Shown here: positions 48,382-58,057 of the stretch, in pieces
How the letters are laid out: every line of letters begins with the position of its first letter
How positions within the stretch are numbered: position 1 is the first letter of the stretch
Assembly: GCA_963704975.1 (NCBI GenBank)
Contig: CAVPIK010000044.1
Coordinates: forward strand, 144,882 to 208,881
DNA: 64,000 nucleotides
Source: JAGNDO01 sp963704975
Lineage (GTDB): Bacteria > Chloroflexota > Anaerolineae > Caldilineales > Caldilineaceae
Direction: 5' to 3'
Program-made: the position numbers and the translations under genes
The notes under the pieces: model-generated
The model's database searches: none
What the model was told of the DNA's origin: nothing
What the model saw: the letters and a program-made list of their open reading frames with translations, nothing else

Positions 48382-49273
48382 ATGAAAATCTCCGCATTCC
48401 CCAAATGTTATCTGGAAACCATCGCCCACGACCGCACCATGACCGTCTTTGACTGGATCGAGATGGCCAAGAGTCTGGGCGCCGAGGGGCTGGAGATGTA
48501 CGAAGGCTTCTTCCTCAGCCTGGACGACGCCTACGTGGATTCGCGTGGGCGAGGCCATCGCCGCGGCGGGCTTTGCCATGCCCATGATGTGCTGCTCGCC
48601 CGATTTCACCAACCCCGACGCGGACGAGCGCAAAAAGGCCATCGCCCACGAGGCCGAGATGATCCGCGTCACCCGGCGGCTGGGCGGACCCAAGGCGGTC
48701 TGCCGGGTGCTGACCGGTCAGCGCTATCCCGAGGTCAGCCGGGCCCAGGGCGTGGCCTGGGTGGTCGAGGCCATCGCCGCAGCTGCTCCCGGTGGCCAGG
48801 GAACATGACATAATCCTTGGGCTGGAAAATCATTACAAGGATGGCCACTGGCAATATCCCGAATTCGCCCAAAAGATGGATGTCTTTCTGGATGTGCTGG
48901 CCGCCATCCCCGAACGGGAGCTACTTCGGCGTGCAGTACGACCCGTCCAACGCCATCGTGGCCGGCGACGATCCCATCGAACTGCTGCGCCACGTGGCGG
49001 ACCGGGTGGTGAGCATGCACGCCAGCGACCGCTATCTGGCCGACGGGCGCCACCCTGGACGATCTGCGCCAGACCGACGGCACCATCGGCTACTTCGACA
49101 AACTGCGCCACGGCGTCACCGGCCAGGGGCTGAACGACTACGACACCATCTTCCGCATCCTGGCCGACGCCGGCTACGACGGCTGGGTCAGCATCGAAGA
49201 CGGCATGAACGGCATGGACGAAATGGAAGCAATCCTGCGTTTCCTGCACGCCATGCGGGAAAAATATTTCTAA
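48382..49273 (+). CDS. Sugar phosphate isomerase/epimerase-like TIM-barrel protein, frameshifted
   Basis: About 297 residues of the AP2Ec/xylose-isomerase-like TIM barrel: FDWIEMAKSLGAEGLEMYEG, MPMMCCSPDFTNPDADERKK, DIILGLENHYKDGHWQYPEF, YFGVQYDPSNAIVAGDDPIE, RVVSMHASDRYLADG, TGQGLNDYDTIFRILADAGY, DGWVSIEDGMNGMDEMEAIL. The metal ligands Glu (LENH), Asp (YDPSN), His (MHASD) and Glu (IEDG) are all present. Frame breaks near 48540, 48785, 48918 and 49050. Six bases after the dehydrogenase gene. Confidence 0.85.
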
Positions 49274-49287
49274 AGCAACGCAAAAAT

Positions 49288-49370
49288 GAACACAGATTTG
49301 ACGGATCGGACGGATCAAAACGGATTTTTTTGATCCGTTGTAATCCGTTCGATCCGTTCGATCCGTGTTC
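49288..49370. repeat. Inverted word array, word GATCCGTT(C)
   Basis: GAACACAGATTTGACGGATC with ACGGAT units faces ATCCGTTGTAATCCGTTCGA and GATCCGTTCGATCCGTGTTC, with the centre ACGGATTTTTTTGATCCGT. The words are the same as in 52539-52634, although the two loci are 3.2 kb apart in the same operon. Confidence 0.85.
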
Positions 49371-49410
49371 TATTTCTAACCTCTTCTACACAATTATTTC
49401 GAATCGAGGC

Positions 49411-50505
49411 ATGATGAAAGCACTTGTGAAGTACGACCGAGTCGACAAAGCTATCGAAGTGCGGGACATGCCCGAACCCGGTCCCATCCGCCCGGACCAG
49501 GTGCTGCTTGGACGTGCAGGCCGTGGGCGTGTGCGGCAGCGACATCCATCTGTGGCACGAGAACCAGAGCTGGGCGATCAAACTGCCGCTGGTGCTGGGC
49601 CATGAATATTCGCGGCGATCGTCAGAAGTGGGCGCGGCAGTCACCGGCTTTGCCGTCGGCGACCGGGTGGCGTGCGAGACCGCGGCCCAGGTCTGCGGAC
49701 AGTGCGTCTACTGCCTGAGCGGCAACTACAATCTGTGCCCCCACCGCCTGGGCTACGGCAACCTGATCGACGGCGCCATGACCGATTATGTGGCGGCCCG
49801 CCCCCAGATCCTGCACCACATCCCGGACAACGTCTCCTTTGAACACGCCGCGCTGACCGAGCCGATCTGCGTGGCGGTCAACGCGCTGGTGGAAAAGAGC
49901 ACCATCAAGCCCGGCGACACCGTCGGTCATCCAAGGCGCCGGCCCCATCGGCATGATGGCGCTGCAGGTGGCCAAGCTCTGCGGCGCCGGCACGCTCATC
50001 ATGCTGGGCACCGATGTGGACGCAGCATCGCCTGGAGGTGGCCGCGGAGCTGGGCGCGGACTACGCCATCAACGTCCAGCGGGAGGATCCTGTGCGATTT
50101 GATCCGCTCAGCTGGGCGATGGCTTTGGCGCCGATCTGGTGGTCGACTGCACCGGCGTCAGCGCCGCGCTCAAGCAGGCCATGGAGCTGGTGCGCCCCAA
50201 CGGCACCATCACCAAGATCGGCTGGGGACCGCAACCCCTGGACTTCAGCCTGGACCCGCTGGTGGGCAAGGCCGTCACGCTGCAAGGCTCCTTCAGCCAC
50301 ACCTACGCCACCTGGGAGCGGGTGCTCAAGCTGATGGCCACCGGCCTGATCAACCTCGACTCCGGTGATCGGCGGCGTCTACGCGCTGGACGAGTGGGAA
50401 GCAGCCTTCACCGCCATGGAAGCGGGCCACAATGTCAAATCCGTGATCAAAATTGAGAGCCAAGGCATGAAAAGCAACCGATCATTCAAATTTCACTGGA
50501 CGTGA
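49411..50505 (+). CDS. Second zinc-dependent alcohol/polyol dehydrogenase, frameshifted
   Basis: About 355 residues: QAVGVCGSDIHLWHENQSWA (catalytic Cys), PLVLGHEYS (GHE), the structural-zinc cluster TAAQVCGQCVYCLSGNYNLC, GDTVVIQGAGPIGMMALQVA, LIMLGTDVDAHRLEVAAELG, DLVVDCTGVSAALKQAMELV. Breaks near 49508, 49620, 49925, 50027, 50110 and 50370 make this one of the most damaged genes. It differs from the first dehydrogenase of the operon in its structural-zinc lobe, so the two probably act on successive or different substrates. The end overlaps the next gene by about 39 nt. Confidence 0.8.
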
Positions 50506-51139
50506 CCACTATCGACGAGGCGCTGGACTTGGCCGAGCGCGGCCGTCCGGGCCGGGGTGGACTGGCTGGAAGCGGGCACGCCGCTGATCCTGGCCGAGGG
50601 GCTGCACGGCGTGCGGGCCCTGCGCCAGCACTTCCCGGACATGCCGATTGTGGCCGATCTGAAGACCATGGACGGGGCCGGGCTGGAGGCCGAGATGATG
50701 TTCCAGGCCGGCGCCAACATGGTCGTGGTCATGGGCCAGGCCCACGACGCCAGCATCATCGAGCAGGTGAAGATGGCCAAGCGCTACGGCGGCCAGGTCA
50801 TGTGCGATGTCATGCTCTGCCCGGACAAGCCGGGGCGGGCGGCGCAGGCCGAAGCGCTGGGCGTCGACTACATCATCGTCCACACGGGCTTTGACGAACG
50901 CAACATGATTCCCGGGCTCTCAGCCCGCTGGACGATCTGGCCGACGTCCTGGCCGCGGTGACCATTCCCGTGCAGGCCGTGGGCGGCCTCAGCATCGATC
51001 AGGCCATCCAGACGCTGGACCTGGGCGCGGAGATCGTGGTCTTCGGCGCCCGCTGGTCATCAGCGGCACCGAGTTCAAGGCCGCCGCGGATGATTTCGAG
51101 GCCATCCTGCGGGAGATCGTGGAGCGGGTGAAGGGGTGA
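50467..51139 (+). CDS. KGPDC/hexulose-6-phosphate synthase-like decarboxylase, frameshifted
   Basis: About 222 residues of the orotidine-monophosphate decarboxylase superfamily: QISLDVTTIDEALDLAE, GVDWLEAGTPLILAEGLHGV, PIVADLKTMDGAGLEAEMMF (the DxKTMD metal/acid site), ANMVVVMGQAHDASIIEQVK, VMCDVMLCPDKPGRAAQAEA, DYIIVHTGFDERN, VQAVGGLSIDQAIQTLDLGA. Such enzymes decarboxylate 3-keto-L-gulonate 6-phosphate to xylulose 5-phosphate or make hexulose 6-phosphate; context with two dehydrogenases and isomerases favours the former. Breaks near 50473, 50545, 50925 and 51050. The C-terminus and stop are formed by the GGGTGAA array. Confidence 0.78.
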
Positions 51140-51192
51140 GCGGGTGAAGCGGGTGAATCCAGTGCGACGCCCCCAATCAACCAATCAACAAA
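51125..51192. repeat. Word array GGGTGAA(G) with AATCAACC tail
   Basis: GGGTGAAGGGGTGAGCGGGT and GAAGCGGGTGAA (51127-51156) are followed by CCCAATCAACCAATCAACAA (51173-51192), combining the word of 18680 with the reverse word of 11224. The left part carries the TGA stop of the decarboxylase gene. Confidence 0.75.
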
Positions 51193-51205
51193 GCAACGGC
51201 CAACC

Positions 51206-52539
51206 ATGAACCTATTCGATCAAATCCAAACCCTAGACTTCCCCATCGACCTGCCCGACATCGTTGCTCTTGGTCGAGCAGACCTTCCACGCCCCCCAGG
51301 TGGCGGATGTGCGTGAGGCCGCCCAGACCGCCTTGGCCGACAGCGGACTGCTCTCCGCCATGTCCCCCGGCCAGAGCGTGGCCGTGGGGGTGGGCAGCCG
51401 GGGCATCGCCAACCTGCCCGTCATCGTCAAGGCCGTGGTGGATCGCCTGCGGGAGGCCGGGCTGCATCCCTTCGCCTTCCCGGCCATGGGCAGCCACGGC
51501 GGGGCCACCGCGGAGGGCCAGCGGGAGATTCTGGAAGGGCTGGGCGTGACCGAAGAGAGCATCGGCGCGGAGATCCGGGCGACCATGGAGGTGCAGGAGA
51601 TTGGCCGCATCCCCGACGGCCCGCCGCTCTATCAGGGCGTGGAATCCGCGGCCGCCGACCACTGCTGCTGATCAGCCGCATCAAGCCCCACACGGATTTC
51701 CGCAGCCATTTGGAGAGCGGGCCGTCCAAGATGTCGGTGATCGGGTTGGGGAAGCAGTTCGGCGCGGCGCTCATGCACGCCGGGGGCGGGGCCAACTTTC
51801 AGCGCTATCTGGCCCCGGCGGCCCGCATCTACGAGGCCAATACCAACCTGCGTGGGGCCATCGCCATCGTGGAGAACGCCTACGACCAGACCGCGCATAT
51901 CGTGGGGCTGACCGCAGACCAGATCGGCCTGGACCCGGAGGCCATCCTGCTGGAGACGGCCAAATCCTATCTGGCCGGCCTGCCCTTCCCGGAGATCGAT
52001 GTCATGGTCGTGCGCGACATCGGCAAGCCGGTCAGCGGCACGGGCATGGACACCAACGTGATCGGGCGGCTCATGATCCCCCGGCAGCCGGAGGACTTCG
52101 GCGGGCCGGATGTGGCCGTGCTGTGGTGCTGGACATGCTGGACGAGAGCCACGGCAACGCCTCGGGCCTGGGCCTGGCCAACATCACCACGGCCCGGCTG
52201 GTGAAGAAGATCGACTGGGGCGACACCTACACCAACGCCATCACCTCGGGCATCTTCGGCATGTGGCGGGCGGCCATGCCCATCACCCTGGCCGATGACC
52301 GCCGGGCCTTGCAAGCCGCCCTGCGCTGCTGCGCCCGCCCGCCGCAAGATGCCCGTTTCGTCTTCTTCCAAGACACCCTCAACCTGGACCGGCTCTGGGT
52401 CAGCCCCAACCTGCGGGCCGAGGTCGAAGCCCATCCCCGCCTGCGGGTGCTGGACGAAATCCCCCTGCGCTTCGGCGCGGATGGGGGCATGATCTCCCCG
52501 TGGATCTTCGAAGATGCTGGGTCAAAAGAGAAAAAATAG
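51206..52539 (+). CDS. LarA/DUF2088-like protein, frameshifted
   Basis: About 444 residues. VADVREAAQTALADSGLL, GQSVAVGVGSRGIANLPVIV, FAFPAMGSHGGATAEGQREI, LISRIKPHTDFRSHLESGPS, MSVIGLGKQFGAALMHAGGG and DVMVVRDIGKPVSGTGMDTN match the DUF2088/LarA N-terminal domain family used by nickel-pincer lactate racemase and its uncharacterised paralogues. The SHGGA and KPHTDF segments correspond to the catalytic loop region. No larB/larC/larE genes are present, so activity with the nickel cofactor is uncertain. Breaks near 51262, 51658 and 52125. It probably interconverts a hydroxy-acid intermediate of the operon. Confidence 0.72.
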
Positions 52540-52634
52540 AACACGGATCAAACGGATTTGACGGATGAAAAACGGATCTTTTTTGAAAAAGAAAAATCCG
52601 TTTTAATCCGTTCGATCCGTCCGATCCGTGTTCT
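52539..52634. repeat. Inverted word array, word GATCCGT(T), copy 2
   Basis: AGAACACGGATCAAACGGAT with further ACGGAT units faces AATCCGTTTTAATCCGTTCG and GATCCGTCCGATCCGTGTTCT; the outer 12 bp are a perfect inverted repeat. It starts on the stop codon of the LarA-like gene. Confidence 0.85.
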
Positions 52635-52658
52635 ATTTTTTATGAAAGCGAGATTCCC

Positions 52659-53543
52659 ATGCAATTGAGTTGCTTGCCTGTTTCTCTCTATGCCGATCTC
52701 AGCGCCGGGCGGTTGGCCTTGGCGGACTGGTTTGCCTTGGCCGCCCGCTTGGGCTTGGACGGCGCGGACATCAGCGTGGTCCATCTGCCCTCCCGCCGCC
52801 CGGCGGATCTGGCGGATCTGCGCGCCCAGGCCGCGGACGCCGGGGTGTGCATCCCCATGCTGGTGGCCTACACGGACTTCACCCACCCGGACCCGGCCTA
52901 TCGGGCCGCGCAAAAGGACCAACTGCTGCGGGACATCGAGGCCGCGGCCCATCTGGGCGCATCCTATATTCGGGTGACGGCGGGGCAGGCCCATGCGGGC
53001 GTGGGGCGGGACGAGGGCATCGAGTGGGCGGCGGCGGGGTTGACAAGCTGTGTGGCCGAGGCTGCGGCGGCTGGGGTGACCTTGGCCTATGAAAACCACT
53101 GCAAAGGCTACGGCTGGACCCACTTTGACTTCTCCCAGCCGGCCCAGATCTTTGGGGAGATTCTGGCCCGCACCGAAGGACAGCGGCTGGGCGTCCTCTT
53201 CGACACGGCCAACAACCTGGCCCTCAACGACGATCCCCGGGCCGTGTTGGCCCAGGTGGGGGATCGGTTGGCCGTGGTCCACGCCAGCGACTTCCGGCGG
53301 CCCGGCTTCTTCGAGCCGGTGGTCATCGGCACCGGGGCCGCGCCCCTGGCCGCCCTCTTTGGCGACCTGGGGCGCATGGGGTTTGACGGCTGGCTGAGTA
53401 TGGAAGAGGCCAGCCGGACCGGTGAAGCGGGCTTTGTGGCCGGGCTGGCGGCAGTGCGTCGGCTGCTGTCAGGGGTTTCTTCGTCCGAACCAGATCACCA
53501 AGCCGCCGCCAGCCAACACCAAGAGGGGCCACACGATCCATGA
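52659..53543 (+). CDS. Sugar phosphate isomerase/epimerase-like TIM-barrel protein
   Basis: 294 residues, unbroken. SLYADLSAGRLALADWFALA, ARLGLDGADISVVHLPSRRP, CIPMLVAYTDFTHPDPAYRA, SYIRVTAGQAHAGVGRDEGI, GVTLAYENHCKGYGWTHFDF (Glu ligand), GVLFDTANNLALNDDPRAVL (Asp), VVHASDFRRPGFFEPVVIGT (His), GFDGWLSMEEASRTGEAGFV (Glu). It follows the GATCCGT array and is the last gene of the catabolic operon. Its last 25 residues (SGVSSSEPDHQAAASQHQEG) overlap the 3' end of the opposing cellulase gene by 75 nt and are not conserved-looking, so the true end may be shorter. Confidence 0.85.
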   Translation: MQLSCLPVSLYADLSAGRLALADWFALAARLGLDGADISVVHLPSRRPADLADLRAQAADAGVCIPMLVAYTDFTHPDPAYRAAQKDQLLRDIEAAAHLGASYIRVTAGQAHAGVGRDEGIEWAAAGLTSCVAEAAAAGVTLAYENHCKGYGWTHFDFSQPAQIFGEILARTEGQRLGVLFDTANNLALNDDPRAVLAQVGDRLAVVHASDFRRPGFFEPVVIGTGAAPLAALFGDLGRMGFDGWLSMEEASRTGEAGFVAGLAAVRRLLSGVSSSEPDHQAAASQHQEGPHDP

Positions 53544-56173
53544 CCAGGGCGAACGGGTCGGGATCGGCTCTGCATCCGGCACGGGCGTCACGGCTGGGGT
53601 TGGTGCGACCGTTGGCGCGACATCTGGCTGAGCCTCGGCCTTTGGCTCGGCGTAGACCTGACTGGCGACTTGATCCAAATACGCGGCGGACCAGGCCAGG
53701 GGGGCATTCCAGTTGATGGCGACTTCGTTGGTCGAGTAGGAATCAATATCGTCCACATAGGACTTTGCGGGCGGGTTACCGGTCAGCCCAGCCGCTTCGG
53801 TCGCCTCGTCCGAGGGGGTGCCGTTGGGTCCCCCCGCCACGACGCCCGGAGGCGGCGGGTGGATAGCTCTGCTGATTCGCCCAAAAGCGATGATGGGGAT
53901 AGGTGAGCGGGTTTTCTCCGTAGCCGGAGACATAGCTCTTGTTCAGCGGATTGCGTCCCAGCAGATAGTCCATGCTCTCAACCATGCCGTCCAGATAGGC
54001 CTGTTCCTGGGTGAAGTCGTAGGCCAGCCCCATCATCATCATGCGGTTGAGGACGTCCGAGTTCGATCCCCAGACATAGCTGTCCGCCGCCAGGGGGACC
54101 AGATAGCCCTGGCCCCGCAGGGTGCGGATGAATTCATCCGCGGAGGCAATCACGCTTTGGCGGTTTTCCTCGATCTCTTCGACGGACAGTTCGTTGGGCA
54201 CAACGGCCAGGGAGATCGTGCCCAGCGCGGCGGTTGTCCCCCAGTAGAGGCCGTCCGTATCGGCAAAATGGGGAGACTTGAGCAGGAAATCTCTGTAAAC
54301 ATCCTGGCCGGTCGTAATGAAGAGCTCGGACGCGGCCCAATAGAACTCGTCCGCAAAGGCATTGTCCCCGTAGGCCCCTCCACCGGCGTTGAAGAGCACC
54401 GCGGCCATGCGGGGATTGGCCGTGGCCGCTTGCCAGGCCGATTCTGCTGCGGCCAGGCAGCGGGCAGAGAAGTCAGCGTCGAACGGCCGCCCAGATGCGG
54501 GCACACTGGGCCGCGGTGGCAGCCAGATTCAACGTGGCCGGGGTGGAGGGCGGGAAGAGAAAGCGTCCGCCGTCGGCGCTGGTGGCCGTGCTCGTCTCCG
54601 GGGGAGCCAGGGGCAGGGGATCCCAGTTCTTGCCGTGCAGCTTGTGATGGGCCATGCCCGCCAGGGGCTCTCCGGCAGGCACCTGCATGCCCAGCAGGAA
54701 GTCAAGTTCCCAGCGGGCTTCGTCCAGAACATCCGGGACACCATTTTGGTTTTCGGGCAAGCTGAGAGAGCCATCCGGGAAGAGGTCAGGACTGCGCTCG
54801 TAGAGATTCATCAACGTCCAGACCGAGATGCCGCCATTGACCACGTACTTGCCGTAATCCCCGGCATCATACCAGCCGCCGCTTGCATCCAGGGTGTAGC
54901 CGCAGTCGGACCAACTCTCGCCCGACGCATCCTCGCCCTGGAAGCAGCCCACCTCCCCATCGGAAAGATGCCCCGCCCCCCGCGCCCACTCTGCGCCCGG
55001 CGCATAGTCGGCCTCAATCGGTATGCCGCTGCGGTTGAGATAGAAATAGGCCAGGGCCTGGGCCTTCAGATCTGTGTAAATGTCCGTGGAGATGTCAAAA
55101 GGATCGCTTCTGATTTCACCGACTTGCAGGACATAGCCCGTGCCCGGCGTGGTGAAGGCCGAGAAATCGATGGTTTGCAGACTTTCGCCGGACGCCGCGT
55201 CGTCGCCAAACTCGCTGGTTTCCCCCTCGAAGAGGGTGTTGCCCTGGCTATCGAGCAGTTGCCACGGCAGGGGATTCCAGAACTTGGAAGCGAGCACAGC
55301 GTGTTTGGGGGCAAAAGGATAGTAGCCCGTCTGGTTGACGCTGATGCGCAGGCGGTCCGGTTCTGGCGTGGGCGCGGGGGCCGGCGTGGGCGGGGCCGCA
55401 GGCCCGGACGAGGTGGGGATGTCCGTGCGCCCGACCTCGAAGAAGAGGGCGCGGCCAAAGAGATAGGGGAACTGCCACGAGTTATCGCTTGCGTCGGCAT
55501 TGGACCAGATCAGTTTGACATCCCGATCCTGGGTGCTGGCCCCATTGGATTGGGCTTGGAAACCGATCTCCAGCCCATGGGCGGGGACGATGCGGAGGGG
55601 CACGGCGGCCTCAAAGGCCCAGCCATCTGCCGTCTCGAAGACGAAGGCGCGCACGTCCGCTTGCTGGCTGGTTGGTGCCACTCAGGGTCAGCGCGGCCGG
55701 GTCCGTGTTGCCTATGTCGCCTGGGTTGATATTGACCTGGAAAATGCCAGGTCCATAGCCGCTCGCATTCAGATCACCGCTGGTGTTCAGGTAGAATTCC
55801 AGGGAGTCTTCGTTCCAATAGTTTCCCCCGTGCTGCCCGGTGATGATATTCTTGTCCGGGATGGACATGGTGAGATAGAGGGTCTCGTCATCTGCCGCCA
55901 CGGAAAACGAGAGCGGGCCATCGTTGCCTTCCGTTTTGTTGGGGGCCGATCCTTGGGTGACCACCTGCACCGGAATATTCTGCCAATCGTCCAGGTTGCC
56001 ATCCAGCTCGATGGCGACGGGGAAGGGCACATAGACCACTTCGCCGGGGATTGGGGCGGGGCCAACAGCTCCCCGGTTTGCGCCTGGACTTGCTGACCGG
56101 TGCCCAGGATCAATGTCCCCAGCAGAGACACCGCAATGAGTCCCACGAAAAATCTACTCGAAAAGCGTGACAT
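53469..56173 (-). CDS. Secreted GH9 cellulase with CBM9-like module and C-terminal anchor, frameshifted
   Basis: About 900 residues. Signal peptide SSRFFVGLIAVSLLGTLILG; a CBM9/DOMON-like module (PVAIELDGNLDDWQNIPVQV, ETLYLTMSIPDKNI, NEDSLEFYLNTSGD); Pro-rich linker; N-terminal Ig-like cellulase domain (RISVNQTGYYPFAPKHAVLA); GH9 catalytic barrel with GGWYDAGDYGKYVVNGGISV (nucleophile-activating DAGD), NQNGVPDVLDEARWELDFLL, MDYLLGRNPLNKSYVSGYGE, PHHRFWANQQ, and the acid YSTNEVAINWNAPLAWSAAY. A second Pro/Val-rich linker and a C-terminal helix (SWIVWPLLVLAGGGLVIWFG) plus RRNP anchor it to the envelope. Breaks near 56065, 55680, 54480, 53870. Expected to cleave beta-1,4-glucan outside the cell; convergent with the sugar operon. 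Confidence 0.86.
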
Positions 56174-56254
56174 GGCCTGTTTTTTCCTTTCAAATTGGCT
56201 AACTGTCGGTGGTGACCAGCGTGATCCCGGCTCGCAATGCGGCCCGATTGACTC

Positions 56255-57061
56255 TCAATGGGTGATGGCGGATGAATAGCCCTGTTCGATTGTCATCAAC
56301 CATGCCACCACCTCCCCCACCCCATCCTCCTCCGGCGTGCCGGTGATGCGGTCCGCGGCGGCCAACACTTCGGGCACGGCATTGCTCACGGCCACGCCCA
56401 GGCCGCACTGTTTCAGCATCCCCACATCGTTGACATCATCCCCAAAAGCCACAACATTTTTCAGATCCAGCCCCCATCGGGCCACCAACGCGGCCAGGGC
56501 GTGGGCCTTATCCACCCCCTTGGGCATGATCTGGATCAGGTCGTAGCGGTTAGAAACCATCACCTGCACCGTGTCGGGCAGGTCGTCCAGGGCATCGCCC
56601 AGGAGTTCGACCTGGCTGTTGCGCAGGATGATCTTGGCCGTGGGCTGGTGGTAGACCGTGGCGAGGTCCACCACGGTGTAGCCGGCCAAGGCCCGGGGCG
56701 GGGTCTGGTTGAGGTAGAGTTGATCGTGGATTTCCAAGCCGATACGGGCGAGGGGGGCTCTGGCCAGCAGGCGCTGAACAATGCTTTGGACTATGGCGCC
56801 GGGAATATACTCTTCGAAAACAGTCTCTCCATTTTCAAAAGCAACCGCCCCGTTGTAGCAGATCAGGGGCAGATGGGCCAGGGCCGGGGGCAGACCGCTG
56901 CGGGCGGAGCGGGGCGGGCGACCCGTGGCGATCAGCAGCCGGTTGCCCGCCTCTTCCCAGCGGCGGAAGAGGGCCAGGGTGGCGTCGGAGATGGTGCCGT
57001 CTTTGCGCAGGAGGGTGTCGTCCAGGTCGCTGGCGATGACGGAGATGTGGGTGAGGTTCAA
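56255..57061 (-). CDS. Cof-type HAD-IIB phosphatase
   Basis: 268 residues, intact. HAD motif I ISVIASDLDDTLLRKDG (DxDxT), motif II LLIATGRPP, cap-domain LICYNGAVAFENGETVF, motif III lysine in KGVDKAHALAAL, and motif IV NVVAFGDDVNDVGMLKQCGL with GVAVSNAVPEVLAAADRIT. Typical for Cof/YbiV sugar-phosphate phosphatases of the cytosol. GAAAGGA lies nine bases before the ATG on the minus strand. The gap to the cellulase (56174-56254) shows no feature. Confidence 0.88.
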   Translation of the reverse strand: MNLTHISVIASDLDDTLLRKDGTISDATLALFRRWEEAGNRLLIATGRPPRSARSGLPPALAHLPLICYNGAVAFENGETVFEEYIPGAIVQSIVQRLLARAPLARIGLEIHDQLYLNQTPPRALAGYTVVDLATVYHQPTAKIILRNSQVELLGDALDDLPDTVQVMVSNRYDLIQIMPKGVDKAHALAALVARWGLDLKNVVAFGDDVNDVGMLKQCGLGVAVSNAVPEVLAAADRITGTPEEDGVGEVVAWLMTIEQGYSSAITH

Positions 57062-57190
57062 AGGGCGGTCCTTTCGGGTTGATCCTTCGTCGATCTGAGC
57101 CAGTAGTATACCACGCAGGGCCGAATTTGCGCCCGTTCCGCCATGATCTGGGTCTGTCCCAAATGTTTGTGAAGAACCGTATGATTTTCG

Positions 57191-57248
57191 CCAAGAGAAG
57201 AAAAGAGGGGATCCGGTGGTTACCGGATCCCCTCTTTTCTTCTCTTGG
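57191..57248. terminator. 27-bp perfect hairpin
   Basis: CCAAGAGAAGAAAAGAGGGG plus ATCCGGT, loop GGTT, and the exact complement up to 57248. It lies 40 nt beyond the 3' end of the lipoprotein gene (57289) and before the HAD gene; it probably terminates the MacAB operon on the minus strand, though without a T-tract. Confidence 0.82.
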
Positions 57249-57288
57249 CTTCTTGGATGGAATGATAGCCCACCGTTAATCTGCCCGG

Positions 57289-57960
57289 TTATTTGCCTTC
57301 CAACAGGGTGATCAAATTGTCGGCCAGGATGGTGCCCAGGCCTGACGACGAGGAGACGATGCCCCGCTCGGCCTTGGCGGTGGCCTTGGCTTCGGGGGAG
57401 AGATCTCGCATGGGCACGCCTGTGGCATCGGCTTCGGGGGTGAGGGTGTCGTCCTTGGCCTCCTTGACGCCGATTTCGACATAGTAGGCCTGCATGTCGA
57501 TGTTGGTGATCTGCATGGCGGCGATGGCCTGGATCTGATCCGGCGTCATCAGGGCCAGGATCTGGTTTTGGACAGCAGTGGTCTCTTCCGTGGCCGCGGT
57601 CTCGCTGGCGGTCAGGGAGCGATAGAGCTGCCAGTAGGGGAGCAGGGTCTTGGCCTGCTCCGGGGTGATGGCGTCGGGGGTGCCTTCCATCCAGATTGAG
57701 CCGAGAATGAGTTGGTTCTTGATGGTCAAGGCGTTTTCATACTCTTCGTTTAACTCTGCCGGGGCCGCGGCTGCGGGTGCCGCCTCGGCGGGTGCGGCGG
57801 CCTGGGCTGGGGCATTATCCTGAGCCGGGGCGGCGACGGCAGCCGGGGCGCTGACCGGGGCGGCGGCAGATTCGGCAGGCTCATCGCTGCCGCCACATGC
57901 GGCTAGGAGCAGGATGGAGAAGAGGGCGAGCAGGGAAATCAGTAGCTTGGTGGTTTTCAT
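57289..57960 (-). CDS. Lipoprotein with Ala/Pro-rich linker, linked to ABC exporter (paralogue 1)
   Basis: 223 residues. Lipobox LLLAAC in LISLLALFSILLLAACGGSD; a low-complexity APAQAAAPAEAAP linker (about 30-70); then ENALTIKNQLILGSIWMEGT, ITPEQAKTLLPYWQLYRSLT, ALMTPDQIQAIAAMQIT. The last block (LRTQLI.GTLxLEGT..AVTxEQAxxLLPLWQ, MTPxQIxAIxxMQLT) is shared with the next lipoprotein, so the two are paralogues. Function is unknown; the pattern is common in Chloroflexota next to MacAB-like transporters and suggests a periplasmic or surface accessory. Confidence 0.7.
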   Translation of the reverse strand: MKTTKLLISLLALFSILLLAACGGSDEPAESAAAPVSAPAAVAAPAQDNAPAQAAAPAEAAPAAAAPAELNEEYENALTIKNQLILGSIWMEGTPDAITPEQAKTLLPYWQLYRSLTASETAATEETTAVQNQILALMTPDQIQAIAAMQITNIDMQAYYVEIGVKEAKDDTLTPEADATGVPMRDLSPEAKATAKAERGIVSSSSGLGTILADNLITLLEGK

Positions 57961-58057
57961 GGTCGAGTTCCTTTGGGCATCTATCCGAACCGTCTCTGAT
58001 CCGGGGAAAGTAGGCTGGGTTGGCAGTTGATTGAGTGACTGGGCAAAAATATGATCT

